A stretch of DNA of 64,000 nt from Chryseobacterium sp. FH2 (lineage in GTDB: Bacteria; Bacteroidota; Bacteroidia; Flavobacteriales; Weeksellaceae), in NCBI RefSeq assembly GCF_001045455.1, contig NZ_LFNE01000005.1, positions 186,001-250,000 of the forward strand, given 5' to 3'. Positions 1 through 9,098 of this stretch are shown here, piece after piece. The notes under the pieces are model-generated. The model worked only from the letters and a program-made list of their open reading frames with translations, was not told the DNA's origin and did no database searches. Position 1 is the first letter of the stretch. Every line of letters starts with the position of its first letter. The position numbers and the translations under genes are program-made.

Positions 1-487
1 GGTTGTGGGACTTGTTTAATTCAAGAAGCATCAACACAGAAATTGCTTCTGATGATATTTTCAATTATTCAAACAGAAGAACAGCTCATATTATTGATTT
101 AAGAACTATACTTTCGGAACAATTTTTCCATTAAATATCGAAGCGGATATCATGCTTTACGGTGGAGCCAATGCAGGTGAAATTGTTTTAGAACAGGATG
201 GAACTTATAAAAAGAATAAATATTCAACATATATTCAGGTCAGTTATCCTGTTATTAAAGATAAAAAAGTAAATCTTGATGCCTTTATAGGAGCAGGATT
301 TGCATTAAATAATAAAAATTTCCTGTACGGAAACGGAAAAAACAGTTTTGATCTCGTAAATGTAGGTTTAAAGACGAGCAAGTCATTAAAAATTACAGAA
401 CATTACAGCCTTCCGGTTTTTATGATGGCGATGTGGAATCCTTCGAATAAATATTCAAGAATACAAATTGCTGCAACTGTATTTTAA
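1..487 (+). pseudogene. 3' end of an outer-membrane beta-barrel-like protein, interrupted by a frameshift
   Basis: The window opens inside this gene. Frame 3 is open from the left edge to a stop at 132-134 and encodes a stretch ending in HIIDLRT. Frame 2 takes over near position 104 with NYTFGTIFPLNIEAD and runs to the TAA at 485-487. Adding one A in the short A run near 103-105 would join the two frames into one continuous protein. The C-terminal part has alternating polar and hydrophobic strands and ends in Phe (AATVF), as outer-membrane barrels often do. I cannot name the family. Either the gene is broken in this strain or one base was missed in sequencing. The first in-frame ATG in frame 2 (152) is probably not a real start. 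Confidence 0.6.
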
Positions 488-636
488 ATAAAAATGGTAA
501 GAAATTTAGAAACCATTCCAGTTTTGGGATGTTTTTTTTGTTTTGCTTAATTAAAATAGTCTTCAACAAACTAATCACCGTATTTTTACGGTGTAATTTT
601 TGCTTGGATATCCTTAATTTTGATAAAATTTTAAAT

Positions 637-1050
637 ATGAAAAAAGCTTTCAGTTTACTTATTATATGTATCAGCATATTATCTTTTGCTCAGGTCAAAG
701 TACCTTTTGTAGGTAAAAGAAGTTTTAATACTATCGAAGGATACAGCGGGACAGGGACTCCTGCTTATTATGTTGATGTGAAGAAAAACGGCGATGTACA
801 TTTTGGATATGTACAGGTAAATCAGGCAAACGGAACTGAGACCACCGAAGAGATCAATGTCGGGAAATACAACACAGGCGTGATGAAAGTTCAGTTTAAA
901 AAATTTAACGAAAACTTTCTTATAAAATTTAACAAAGAAAAAATCTACCTGACAGACGAAGCCGGAAACATTATAAAATCTGAAGACTGCTGTTCCGTAA
1001 CTGAAGCCGAAGAGTCAAGCTGTATTTGTGAAAGCGCATTTTATCAATAA
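637..1050 (+). CDS. small exported protein of unknown function
   Basis: This encodes 137 residues. The ATG at 637 is chosen because it directly begins a signal peptide (MKKAFSLLIICISILSFAQ) with the FAQ cleavage site common in this group. The longer open frame from 529 would put a second hydrophobic stretch in front and has no support. The mature part is polar and beta-rich. A Cys-rich tail (EDCCSV, SSCICES) suggests disulfides or metal binding. The stop overlaps the next start (TAATG), so the two genes are probably translated together. I do not recognise the family. Confidence 0.7.
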   Translation: MKKAFSLLIICISILSFAQVKVPFVGKRSFNTIEGYSGTGTPAYYVDVKKNGDVHFGYVQVNQANGTETTEEINVGKYNTGVMKVQFKKFNENFLIKFNKEKIYLTDEAGNIIKSEDCCSVTEAEESSCICESAFYQ

Positions 1051-2027
1051 TGAAAATATTTAAACTTTTATTGATATTCTTCATTATCGTGTCTTGCAGT
1101 AAAAAAGAAAATCATCTCTACACATTTTATTACTGGAAAACCAAAGTGGCTTTAAACAAAACAGAAAAAGACGTTTTGGATAAAGCTACTGCTCCATATT
1201 TATATACCAGATTTTTTGATGTTGATAAAGTTAAGGGAAAATTTCAGCCTGTCGGAGTGATTACGAAAGACAAAACTTTTGAAACCGAAAAGCAAATTGT
1301 TCCGACAGTTTTTATTACCAACCGAGCTTTTCTTTATATTACAAAAGAAGAAATCACTTTTCTTGCCGAAAGCATTCAGGATTTAATCCAAAAAAAAACA
1401 AAAGAATATCATTTTAAAACGAATAATGAAATTCAGATAGATTGTGACTGGACAGCAGGAACACGCGATGATTATTTTAAATTTTTAAAAGAGTTAAAAA
1501 GAATTTCAGGAAAAGAAATCACGTGCACACTTCGTCTTCATCAGGTAAAAGATAAAAATCAGACAGGAATTCCACCTGTTAGTAAAGTATATTTAATGTG
1601 CTACTCCACTTCTTCACCTTTGGAAAACTCTGATAAAAATTCAATTCTTGATAATAATATTCTGAAAAGCTACCTCTCTACAATTGAAGATTACCCTATC
1701 AGAAAAATTGACGTCGCCCTTCCGATTTATTCTTGGGGAATTGTGACAAATCATTTGGGAAAGCACAGACTGATTAATGCTTTATCTCAAAAAGATTTAG
1801 ATAACCCTGTTTTTAAGAAGATATCTGAAAACGAAATCGAAATCCAGAAAGACGGATTCTATTTTGGAAATTATCTCAATAAAGGCTTTAAGATAAAAAT
1901 TGAAGAAATTTCTGACGAACAGCTTAAAGAGGTTATCAATTTCCTGAATAAAAAAATACCGCCTTTTACTATTATTTATTATCAATTAGACAGTAAATTT
2001 GTAAATAATCAGAATTTTAATTTTTAA
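1050..2027 (+). CDS. lipoprotein with a glycoside-hydrolase-like fold (possibly DUF3142)
   Basis: This is a 325-residue lipoprotein; the signal MKIFKLLLIFFIIVSC ends in a lipobox Cys. The middle contains QIDCDWT, then FLKELKR and CTLRLHQ, followed by KVYLMCYS. This strand-helix pattern is what I associate with a TIM-barrel family of uncharacterised proteins (DUF3142 from memory, not checked). The conserved acidic DCDW would sit at a strand end as in sugar hydrolases. The start overlaps the preceding stop, and the next gene follows 39 bases later in the same direction, so the three exported proteins may act together. No substrate can be inferred. Confidence 0.65.
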   Translation: MKIFKLLLIFFIIVSCSKKENHLYTFYYWKTKVALNKTEKDVLDKATAPYLYTRFFDVDKVKGKFQPVGVITKDKTFETEKQIVPTVFITNRAFLYITKEEITFLAESIQDLIQKKTKEYHFKTNNEIQIDCDWTAGTRDDYFKFLKELKRISGKEITCTLRLHQVKDKNQTGIPPVSKVYLMCYSTSSPLENSDKNSILDNNILKSYLSTIEDYPIRKIDVALPIYSWGIVTNHLGKHRLINALSQKDLDNPVFKKISENEIEIQKDGFYFGNYLNKGFKIKIEEISDEQLKEVINFLNKKIPPFTIIYYQLDSKFVNNQNFNF

Positions 2028-2066
2028 GATTCCGACATTTAACTTTCAAAAAACACCACCATTTAT

Positions 2067-4787
2067 ATGAAAAAGTATATCCTTCCATTTGCCGTGCTTT
2101 CACTTTTCTATACAAAATCTGAAGCATGTGCATGGTCTGACCCTGATTATGATTATTTCAATCTTTTCACACAGACTATCATTAAAGACAAATCTTACTT
2201 GCCTTTTTTACACAGCTATTCTACAAGGTTCTATACGGAATACAATCCTACTCTGACTGCTCAGATTCCTGATGAAAATATTGAGTCATGGAGAAGGTAT
2301 TTCAACAATCAGCTCAGCTATACCGAAACTTCTTTTTTGGTGAATAAAATGAGCATGACTGATTTGAATGAACTAAAAAAAGGAAATCCGAATAATCAAT
2401 TATTAAAAAAACTGGGATTTGGATTTTATCAAAAATATGCAGAAGGAATTGATTATTTGATCGAAGCCAAATATCTGGAGCCTTACATGAAAATCAATTA
2501 TGTAGAAAGTGCTGATTCATTTTATTATCGTGAAAATCAAAATGATAAAAATGCGACCAATTTAGATTATAACAAAACCATTACAGCATTAACATCATTA
2601 TACAATGCAGCCAAAAATCAGGAAATAAAACAGCGATATGGTTTCCAGCTTATCCGTTTTAATCATTACACAAGAAACTATGATGCAGCGGCTCAGGCTT
2701 TCAACACATATGTTGCTCCGATAAAACTGAAAGGTGCTCCCTACATTATGTCACTTGATCAACTTGCCGGTGCACAGAGAGGGTTGGGAATGAACAATGA
2801 TGCCAATTGGAATTTCTTCCAGGTTTTCAAAGACAGTAAAAGCCGTAAAGAATCTGCATTTGTTTCGATGAAACTTTCGGATACCGCTTCTTTTAATAAC
2901 ATCCTAAAAAGAGCAAACACCGATGACGAAAAAAATATGGCCTATTTCCTTTTGGGTTATGAAGATTTTACCAATCCTATTCCTTTGATGGAAAAAATGT
3001 ATGACATCAACCCTGATTCGGAAATTCTGAAAGTAATGGCTGCAAGAAGTATTAATGAAATTGAGAGAAGTTATCTTCCAACTTATTATTATGCTTCTGA
3101 TGATAATAATTCAGATGTTCAAACAACAGCTCTAAATAAATCTTCTGACAAAACCACAACTGAAACTACCCAACCAAAAAAAGAAGAGCTTTCTTTCTGG
3201 CAAAAAATTGTAAGATTTTTTAAAAACCTTTTTGGAGGTTCAAAATCTGAAAACGTAAATAAGGCAGACCAAAGTGATGATGAATTACTTGATAATCCAA
3301 ACAGGATTCCTGTTTTCTCTAAAAACAATGCTTATTATTGGTCTGAAGATGATAAGCAAATAGACTTTTTAGCTGATTTAGAGAAATTTACAGCTAAAAC
3401 AAAAGAAAAATCAAAAGATGAATATTGGCAGATTGCAGATGCTTATTTGAAATTCCTGAAAAAAGAGTATAAAGCAAGCACTGAAATCTTAGTAAATATA
3501 AAAACCACCAACCCTGAATATCTTGAGGAAATCAAAAGAATGAAAGTTCTTAACGATATTGTTTCTCAACCAAAAATCACGGCAGAATACGAAGATCATT
3601 TAATGAAAGACTATTCTGAGTATTTCATCAAAAAGGAAGTCAAAAAAGATACTGCAAACACCAATTATGATTACTATGGAGACGTACCGTCGACAGCAGA
3701 TTTCCTGAAAGATGTGATGGCTAATCGCTATTTTCTACAAGGTGAAGACGGAAAATCTTTCTTGATGAATAATAAACTTTCTGATCTTCAATATAATCCA
3801 AATTCAGGTTTGGTGAAAAGTGTAGAAGAGTTTTACAGAAAGCCTAACAAGACCCGGTTTGAACAGCAAATCATTGCAAAAAACATGGATGATGTCGGAA
3901 ATATAGATTCTTTTTTCAATGTGATTTACGGAGACAGAGCGATGAGAACGGCTGATTTTGACAAAGCCAAATCTTATTATGAAAAAGCTCAAAGCTTTAC
4001 AGGTATCCCAAGACTGAATTACGATTGGAGTGGAAATACACAAAAAATTACACCACGTCAATATTCTGTTGCAGAATATAACGGATTTAAAAATATTTCA
4101 AACCTTATATTCGGATATAATGTTTGGGAAAGTTTTGAAAGTGCGGATAATCAAAGCATGCAAGCAGATGATTACTCGGCATTCCCTTTCATTAAACCAA
4201 CTATGAATAAACTCGAATTGGCAGATGCATTAATTCAGCTTAAAAAAATCGGAAACGGGACTGATGAAAAAGCGGCAAAAGCGAACCAGTTTATTGGTAA
4301 CCTTCTTTACAACACCTCAATTTTGGGCTATTACCGACAAGTTTTTGTTATGGATGTTGATAATAGTAACGGAGGAAAATACGACTTTTGGAGAACAGAC
4401 AGAAAAAATCCATACAGATATTATTACAAAAACTTCCTTGATACTTCTTACATTGAACCTGACAATTTTGATTTATCTATAGATTATTACAAAAAAGCAC
4501 TTCAATATTCAAGCAATAAAGAACAAAAAGCCAGAGTTCTTTTCCAAATGGCAAGCGCTGAACAAGGAAAGTATTATCAGTATGAAGCTAAAAACCCATC
4601 AGACGTAAGCTATTCTGACCCGAAATGGTCTGAGAAAAATGATGCTTATCAAAAGCAATTGGACAATATCAAAAACCAAAAATACAGGACTTATTTTGCA
4701 CAGCTAAAAACTCAGTATGCAGATACGGAAACAGCTAAAAACCTAATGGGAAGCTGTTCTTATTTTGGATATTTTATGAAAAGATAA
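2067..4787 (+). CDS. large exported protein with repeat-like helices, function unknown
   Basis: This encodes 906 residues with an N-terminal signal (MKKYILPFAVLSLFYTKSEA) and a Cys immediately after the probable cleavage site (EACAW). The body is rich in Tyr, Asn and Lys, with paired amphipathic helices resembling tetratricopeptide repeats, for example around residues 190-330 and near the C-terminus (DYYKKALQYS). Residues about 360-410 form a low-complexity Thr/Glu/Lys stretch containing FWQKIVRFFKNLFGGSK, which looks like an amphipathic or linker segment. It probably works in the periplasm or outer membrane. It is the third gene of a same-strand run of exported proteins and is followed by a terminator hairpin. 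Confidence 0.7.
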   Translation: MKKYILPFAVLSLFYTKSEACAWSDPDYDYFNLFTQTIIKDKSYLPFLHSYSTRFYTEYNPTLTAQIPDENIESWRRYFNNQLSYTETSFLVNKMSMTDLNELKKGNPNNQLLKKLGFGFYQKYAEGIDYLIEAKYLEPYMKINYVESADSFYYRENQNDKNATNLDYNKTITALTSLYNAAKNQEIKQRYGFQLIRFNHYTRNYDAAAQAFNTYVAPIKLKGAPYIMSLDQLAGAQRGLGMNNDANWNFFQVFKDSKSRKESAFVSMKLSDTASFNNILKRANTDDEKNMAYFLLGYEDFTNPIPLMEKMYDINPDSEILKVMAARSINEIERSYLPTYYYASDDNNSDVQTTALNKSSDKTTTETTQPKKEELSFWQKIVRFFKNLFGGSKSENVNKADQSDDELLDNPNRIPVFSKNNAYYWSEDDKQIDFLADLEKFTAKTKEKSKDEYWQIADAYLKFLKKEYKASTEILVNIKTTNPEYLEEIKRMKVLNDIVSQPKITAEYEDHLMKDYSEYFIKKEVKKDTANTNYDYYGDVPSTADFLKDVMANRYFLQGEDGKSFLMNNKLSDLQYNPNSGLVKSVEEFYRKPNKTRFEQQIIAKNMDDVGNIDSFFNVIYGDRAMRTADFDKAKSYYEKAQSFTGIPRLNYDWSGNTQKITPRQYSVAEYNGFKNISNLIFGYNVWESFESADNQSMQADDYSAFPFIKPTMNKLELADALIQLKKIGNGTDEKAAKANQFIGNLLYNTSILGYYRQVFVMDVDNSNGGKYDFWRTDRKNPYRYYYKNFLDTSYIEPDNFDLSIDYYKKALQYSSNKEQKARVLFQMASAEQGKYYQYEAKNPSDVSYSDPKWSEKNDAYQKQLDNIKNQKYRTYFAQLKTQYADTETAKNLMGSCSYFGYFMKR

Positions 4788-4807
4788 TTTTATTATTTTT
4801 AATAAAC

Positions 4808-4838
4808 AAAAAAAGGAATCAATATGATTCCTTTTTTT
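4808..4838. terminator. bidirectional intrinsic terminator
   Basis: GGAATCA (4815-4821) pairs with TGATTCC (4825-4831) across a three-base loop, with an A run on the left and a T run on the right. It can end transcription of the plus-strand gene stopping at 4787 and of the minus-strand gene stopping at 4819, whose stop codon lies inside the stem. Confidence 0.8.
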
Positions 4839-5313
4839 GTTTCTGAAGCCATTCTTCATGCTTCTTCTTAAAATTCTCATACTTATAGTCCTGATTCCTC
4901 TTTGCAGCATCTATGGAATGTGACGTATGGATATCCGTATCTTCTTCTGCCAAATCAGATAGCTTTTCGTAATAGCAATGCAGTTGATCCAATTCTTTTT
5001 CAGTAAGCTCCTCAATGTCCACAATCCTATTACTCGCCTTTTCATTAGCGGCAATTAACTCATTTAATTTTATCTGAATAGCTTTTGAATCTTTATTCTG
5101 AGCTTTCTGAATCAGAAAAACCATCAAAAAAGTAATAATTGTAGTTCCGGTGTTGATAACCAGCTGCCAAGTTTCAGAATAATCAAAAACAGGCCCTGAA
5201 ACAGCCCAGATTACAACAATAAGTGTCGCCCCGATAAAAGCATATGAACTCCCTGTAAATTTGGTTGCCCAATCTGAAAACCTTTCAAAGACGCTTTTAC
5301 TTTTATTAGCCAT
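4819..5313 (-). CDS. low-affinity iron permease family membrane protein
   Basis: This encodes 164 residues. An N-terminal motif (FSDWATKFTGSSYAF) leads into two hydrophobic segments, about residues 23-45 and 55-70 (TIITFLMVFLIQKAQNKD), then a charged helical tail rich in Glu and Lys. The segment FLIQ.AQNKDSKAIQ.KLNELI is the hallmark I associate with the bacterial members of the low-affinity iron permease family (PF04120). Bacterial members have no proven iron transport role, so the name is only a family label. It is monocistronic, and its stop overlaps a bidirectional terminator. Confidence 0.75.
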   Translation of the reverse strand: MANKSKSVFERFSDWATKFTGSSYAFIGATLIVVIWAVSGPVFDYSETWQLVINTGTTIITFLMVFLIQKAQNKDSKAIQIKLNELIAANEKASNRIVDIEELTEKELDQLHCYYEKLSDLAEEDTDIHTSHSIDAAKRNQDYKYENFKKKHEEWLQKQKKESY

Positions 5314-5449
5314 TTTTAATATTTATAAAAATCAAGCAAAAACTCCGCCGAAATCAGTTGAGTAAAAAGGTAAAGGTTGATTGGCGGTTTTTAAAGTTAG
5401 AAAATAATACTGATGGAAAGATTAATATAATACGGTAAATATAAAAAGT

Positions 5450-5480
5450 AAAAATCCGTCCCAAAAAGGAACGGATTTTT
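5450..5480 (-). terminator. terminator of the rpsL-rpsG-fusA-rpsJ operon
   Basis: AAAAATCCGT (5450-5459) and ACGGATTTTT (5471-5480) form a 10-base stem. Read on the minus strand it ends in a U run. It lies 28 bases beyond the rpsJ stop, so transcription appears to end after S10. Confidence 0.85.
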
Positions 5481-5507
5481 ATATAATCACGGCTTAAGTG
5501 CTCGTTA

Positions 5508-5813
5508 TCACACTTTAATTTCTACATCTACACCTGAAGGAAGTTCTAATTTCATTAGAGCATCAACAGTTTTAGAAGAAGAAGAGTAGATATCCATCAA
5601 TCTCTTGTGAGCTGATAATTGGAACTGCTCTCTAGCTTTCTTGTTTACGTGCGGAGATCTCAACACAGTGAAGATTCTCTTATTTGTAGGTAATGGAATT
5701 GGTCCGTTTACAACAGCACCAGTAGCCTTTACCGTTTTTACGATTTTCTCAGCAGACTTATCTACTAAGTTGTAATCGTAAGATTTTAGTTTTATTCTGA
5801 TTCTTTGTGACAT
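5508..5813 (-). CDS. rpsJ: 30S ribosomal protein S10
   Basis: This encodes 101 residues, full length for S10. It contains the conserved stretches [15 protein letters not shown] at the N-terminus, GPIPLPT near residue 38, and the [10 protein letters not shown] motif. S10 sits in the head of the small subunit, and in other bacteria it also serves as NusE in antitermination. It is the last gene of the rpsL operon, 16 bases after fusA. A strong terminator follows directly, and no rplC is seen downstream, so the usual S10-L3-L4 continuation is absent at this locus. Confidence 0.97.
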   Translation of the reverse strand: MSQRIRIKLKSYDYNLVDKSAEKIVKTVKATGAVVNGPIPLPTNKRIFTVLRSPHVNKKAREQFQLSAHKRLMDIYSSSSKTVDALMKLELPSGVDVEIKV

Positions 5814-5829
5814 TTCTTTAATTTAAAAA

Positions 5830-7947
5830 TTAACCTTTTGCTTTAGCTATGATTTCTTCAGCAACGTTTTGTGGAGTAGCCTGGTATTTCTCTAATTCCA
5901 TAGAAGAAGTAGCTCTTCCTGATGAAAGTGTTCTTAGAGTTGTTACATATCCAAACATTTCAGAAAGTGGAACAGAACCTTTGATTACAACAGCACCATT
6001 CTTTTCTTCCTGACCACTGATGGTACCTCTTCTTTTGTTAAGGTCACCAATGATGTTACCCATATATTCTTCCGGAGTTACAACCTCCAGTTTCATAATA
6101 GGCTCCATAATTACTGGCTTAGCAGCACGTCCCGCTTCTTTAAATCCTAACTTAGCAGCCATTTCAAATGAAAGAGCATCAGAATCCACTGCGTGGAAAG
6201 ATCCATCTTTAAGAACAACTTTAATACCTTCAACTTCGAAACCAGCCAAAGGACCGTTTTTCATTGCCGCTTTAAAGCCTTTTTCAATGGCAGGAACAAA
6301 TTCTCTAGGAACGTTACCACCTTTGATCTCATTGATGAACTCTAAACCTACTTTACCTTCGTCTGCAGGCCCTAATTCAAATACAATATCAGCAAATTTA
6401 CCTTTACCTCCAGATTGCTTTTTGTAAACTTCTCTGTGGCTGGCAACTTTTGTTAAGTTTTCTTTGTACTCTACCTGAGGTTGTCCTTGGTTTACTTCAA
6501 CTTTGAATTCTCTCTTCATACGGTCAACAATGATATCCAAGTGAAGCTCACCCATACCAGAGATAATCGTTTGTCCAGAAGCCTCGTCAGTTCTTACTGT
6601 AAACGTTGGATCTTCTTCAGCCAATTTAGCTAATGCATTACCCATTTTATCCTGGTCAGCTTTAGTTTTAGGCTCAACAGCGATACCAATTACCGGATCA
6701 GGGAAAACCATCGATTCCAGAACGATTGGGTTTTTCTCGTCACACATCGTATCACCGGTTTTGATAGATTTGAATCCTACCGCTGCACCAATATCACCAG
6801 CCTCAATATATTCTACCGGGTTTTGCTTGTTAGCGTGCATCTGATAGATTCTTGAGATTCTTTCTTTATCTCCTGAACGAGTGTTCAAGATATAAGAACC
6901 TGCATCTAATCTTCCAGAGTATGCTCTGAAGAATGCTAATCTTCCCACGAATGGGTCAGTAGCAATCTTAAATGCTAAAGCCGAGAAAGGCTCGTTTACG
7001 TCTGGTTTTCTTGTAATTTCAGCGTCAGTTCTTGGGTCAGTACCTTTGATATCATCTTTATCCAGTGGAGAAGGCAAGTATTTACATACTGCATCCAACA
7101 TAAACTGTACTCCTTTATTTTTGAATGAAGAACCACAAGTCATTGGGATAATAGATAAATCAATGGTAGCTTTTCTAAGAGCTTCGTTGATTTCGTCTTC
7201 AGAGATTGAATCCGGATCTTCGAAGAATTTCTCCATCAAAGTCTCATCGTAGTCAGCAACAGCTTCTACTAATTTTTCTCTGTATTCTAAAACTTCATCC
7301 TTCATGTCTTCAGGAATTGGCACTACTTCGAAAGTAGCTCCTTGTCCCGCTTCATCCCAGATGATAGCTCTGTTTTTAATTAAGTCTACTACACCTTTGA
7401 AATCCTCTTCAGAACCGATTGGTAAAACGATTGGAACTGCATTAGATCCTAACATTTCTTTAACTTGTTTTACCACGTTAAGGAAGTCAGCACCCTGTCT
7501 GTCCATTTTGTTTACAAATCCCATTCTCGCTACTTTGTAGTTGTCAGCAAGTCTCCAGTTTGTTTCAGACTGAGGCTCTACTCCATCTACTGCAGAGAAT
7601 AAGAATACCAATCCATCTAATACTCTTAAAGATCTGTTTACTTCTACTGTGAAGTCAACGTGTCCCGGTGTATCGATAATGTTGAAATGATAAGGTTTAG
7701 TTTCCGGTAGAGGTTTTCCTTGATCAGTTGGAAAGTTCCAAGAACAAGTAGTAGCAGCCGAAGTAATAGTAATACCTCTTTCTGCTTCCTGCTCCATCCA
7801 GTCCATTGTAGAAGCACCATCGTGAACTTCACCAATTTTGTGGTTTACACCTGTATAGAATAAAATCCTTTCTGTAGTGGTAGTTTTACCGGCATCGATA
7901 TGCGCAGCAATACCAATATTTCTTGTAAATTTAAGATCTCTTCCCAT
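5830..7947 (-). CDS. fusA: elongation factor G
   Basis: This encodes 705 residues, the normal length for the translocation GTPase. The P-loop AHIDAGKTT is at about residues 15-23, followed by switch [10 protein letters not shown] and the NKMD guanine-specificity motif. The later domains include the conserved GMGELHLDI and the C-terminal [15 protein letters not shown]. It catalyses GTP-driven ribosome translocation and ribosome recycling. It starts 6 bases after rpsG and is 16 bases ahead of rpsJ, so it is part of one operon. Nothing in the sequence looks abnormal. Confidence 0.98.
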   Translation of the reverse strand: MGRDLKFTRNIGIAAHIDAGKTTTTERILFYTGVNHKIGEVHDGASTMDWMEQEAERGITITSAATTCSWNFPTDQGKPLPETKPYHFNIIDTPGHVDFTVEVNRSLRVLDGLVFLFSAVDGVEPQSETNWRLADNYKVARMGFVNKMDRQGADFLNVVKQVKEMLGSNAVPIVLPIGSEEDFKGVVDLIKNRAIIWDEAGQGATFEVVPIPEDMKDEVLEYREKLVEAVADYDETLMEKFFEDPDSISEDEINEALRKATIDLSIIPMTCGSSFKNKGVQFMLDAVCKYLPSPLDKDDIKGTDPRTDAEITRKPDVNEPFSALAFKIATDPFVGRLAFFRAYSGRLDAGSYILNTRSGDKERISRIYQMHANKQNPVEYIEAGDIGAAVGFKSIKTGDTMCDEKNPIVLESMVFPDPVIGIAVEPKTKADQDKMGNALAKLAEEDPTFTVRTDEASGQTIISGMGELHLDIIVDRMKREFKVEVNQGQPQVEYKENLTKVASHREVYKKQSGGKGKFADIVFELGPADEGKVGLEFINEIKGGNVPREFVPAIEKGFKAAMKNGPLAGFEVEGIKVVLKDGSFHAVDSDALSFEMAAKLGFKEAGRAAKPVIMEPIMKLEVVTPEEYMGNIIGDLNKRRGTISGQEEKNGAVVIKGSVPLSEMFGYVTTLRTLSSGRATSSMELEKYQATPQNVAEEIIAKAKG

Positions 7948-7953
7948 TTCAGA

Positions 7954-8430
7954 TTAGAATTTAAAGTGTGAGAACGCTTTGTTAGCTTCCGCCATTTTGT
8001 GAGTATCACTCTTCTTTTTGTAAGCAGCACCTTCTTCTCTGGAAGCAGCTACAATTTCGTTAGCTAATTTCAAAGCCATAGACTTATCATTTCTAGCTGT
8101 AGAATATTTGATTAACCATTTCATTGCCATAGAAATTTTTCTGTCAGCTCTGATTGGCATAGGAATTTGGAAGTTAGCTCCACCTACTCTTCTAGAACGT
8201 ACTTCTACGTGAGGCATTACATTAGTAAGTGCATCTTTCCAGATTTCTAGTGCAGTTTTTTCGTTATCTCCTTTTTTAGTCTCCACGATGTCTAATGCAT
8301 CATAGAAAATTTTGAATGCGATTGACTTCTTACCGTCAAGCATTAAGTTATTTACGAATCTAGTTACCAATTGATCATTAAATTTCGGATCTGGTAACAA
8401 CGGTCTTTTTTTCGCTTTTGTCTTTCTCAT
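7954..8430 (-). CDS. rpsG: 30S ribosomal protein S7
   Basis: This encodes 158 residues, the usual size. It begins [17 protein letters not shown]. Further conserved stretches are [11 protein letters not shown], the [16 protein letters not shown] segment, and the C-terminal [19 protein letters not shown]7 nucleates assembly of the 16S 3' domain at the head of the small subunit. It lies 23 bases after rpsL and 6 bases before fusA in the same operon. Confidence 0.98.
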   Translation of the reverse strand: MRKTKAKKRPLLPDPKFNDQLVTRFVNNLMLDGKKSIAFKIFYDALDIVETKKGDNEKTALEIWKDALTNVMPHVEVRSRRVGGANFQIPMPIRADRKISMAMKWLIKYSTARNDKSMALKLANEIVAASREEGAAYKKKSDTHKMAEANKAFSHFKF

Positions 8431-8453
8431 TGTTTCTGTACCTTATTTAATGA

Positions 8454-8867
8454 TTATTTTTTCTTTCCTTTTGCAGGAGCAGCAGCTGCCTGCCCTGGTT
8501 TAGGTCTCTTAGCTCCGTACTTAGATCTTCTCTGAGTTCTTCCATTTACACCAGCTGTGTCTAATGCACCTCTTACGATGTGGTAACGTACTCCCGGTAG
8601 GTCTTTCACCCTTCCGCCTCTAACCAATACTATCGAGTGCTCTTGAAGATTATGTCCTTCGCCCGGGATATAGGCATTCACTTCTTTACCGTTAGAAAGT
8701 CTTACCCTTGCTACTTTTCTAAGTGCAGAGTTAGGTTTCTTCGGTGTAGTAGTATATACTCTCGTACATACACCACGTCTTTGTGGACAAGAATCAAGGG
8801 CAGCCGATTTGCTCTTCTTGGCAAGCGTGGCTCTTCCTTTTCTTACTAATTGTTGAATAGTAGGCAT
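8454..8867 (-). CDS. rpsL: 30S ribosomal protein S12
   Basis: This encodes 137 residues with a short basic Ala/Pro/Lys tail beyond the core. It carries the decoding-centre loops [11 protein letters not shown] and [11 protein letters not shown]. The lysines in these two loops are the positions where streptomycin-resistance changes usually occur, and both appear wild type here. It is the first gene of the operon, directly downstream of a well-formed Bacteroidota promoter. Confidence 0.98.
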   Translation of the reverse strand: MPTIQQLVRKGRATLAKKSKSAALDSCPQRRGVCTRVYTTTPKKPNSALRKVARVRLSNGKEVNAYIPGEGHNLQEHSIVLVRGGRVKDLPGVRYHIVRGALDTAGVNGRTQRRSKYGAKRPKPGQAAAAPAKGKKK

Positions 8868-8891
8868 TTAATTGCTTTTTATTTTAGGGTG

Positions 8892-8921
8892 CAAAAATAG
8901 TAATAATTTTTTAATCTACAA
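8892..8921 (-). promoter_or_regulatory. promoter of the rpsL operon
   Basis: Read on the minus strand, TTG (8919-8921) is followed by 19 bases and then TATTTTTG (8892-8899). This fits the Bacteroidota housekeeping consensus TTTG/TTG, N19-20, TAnnTTTG. The rpsL start lies about 25 bases downstream. Confidence 0.75.
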
Positions 8922-8991
8922 GTAGTTATACAGAAATAATATTTTTTATTAAAATTTTATTAATATCAGGACAACGTTATGAAGCCCAGCA

Positions 8992-9081
8992 CTATTCGAC
9001 AATTTTAATTTTCACATTTTTATTCCAGTTAAAGTTTTTAAGAACGAAACCCCGAAGCCGTTCTTTATACCCTATTATCAT
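8992..9081 (-). pseudogene. remnant of a second copy of the downstream membrane protein's C-terminus
   Basis: This 29-codon minus-strand frame ends in KNFNWNKNVKIKIVE. The last residues of the neighbouring gene at 9099 are KNFNWNKHVKVTIFD. The two tails are clearly homologous but differ at several positions. The rest of the copy is missing, so this looks like the surviving end of a tandem paralog lost by deletion. The ATG at 9079-9081 is probably accidental. Confidence 0.6.
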
Positions 9082-9098
9082 GTCTAAACTTTTCCCGG

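Noticed and set aside
6020-6427. Plus-strand frame of 135 codons inside fusA
   Set aside because: It is a shadow of the conserved elongation factor G gene on the other strand.
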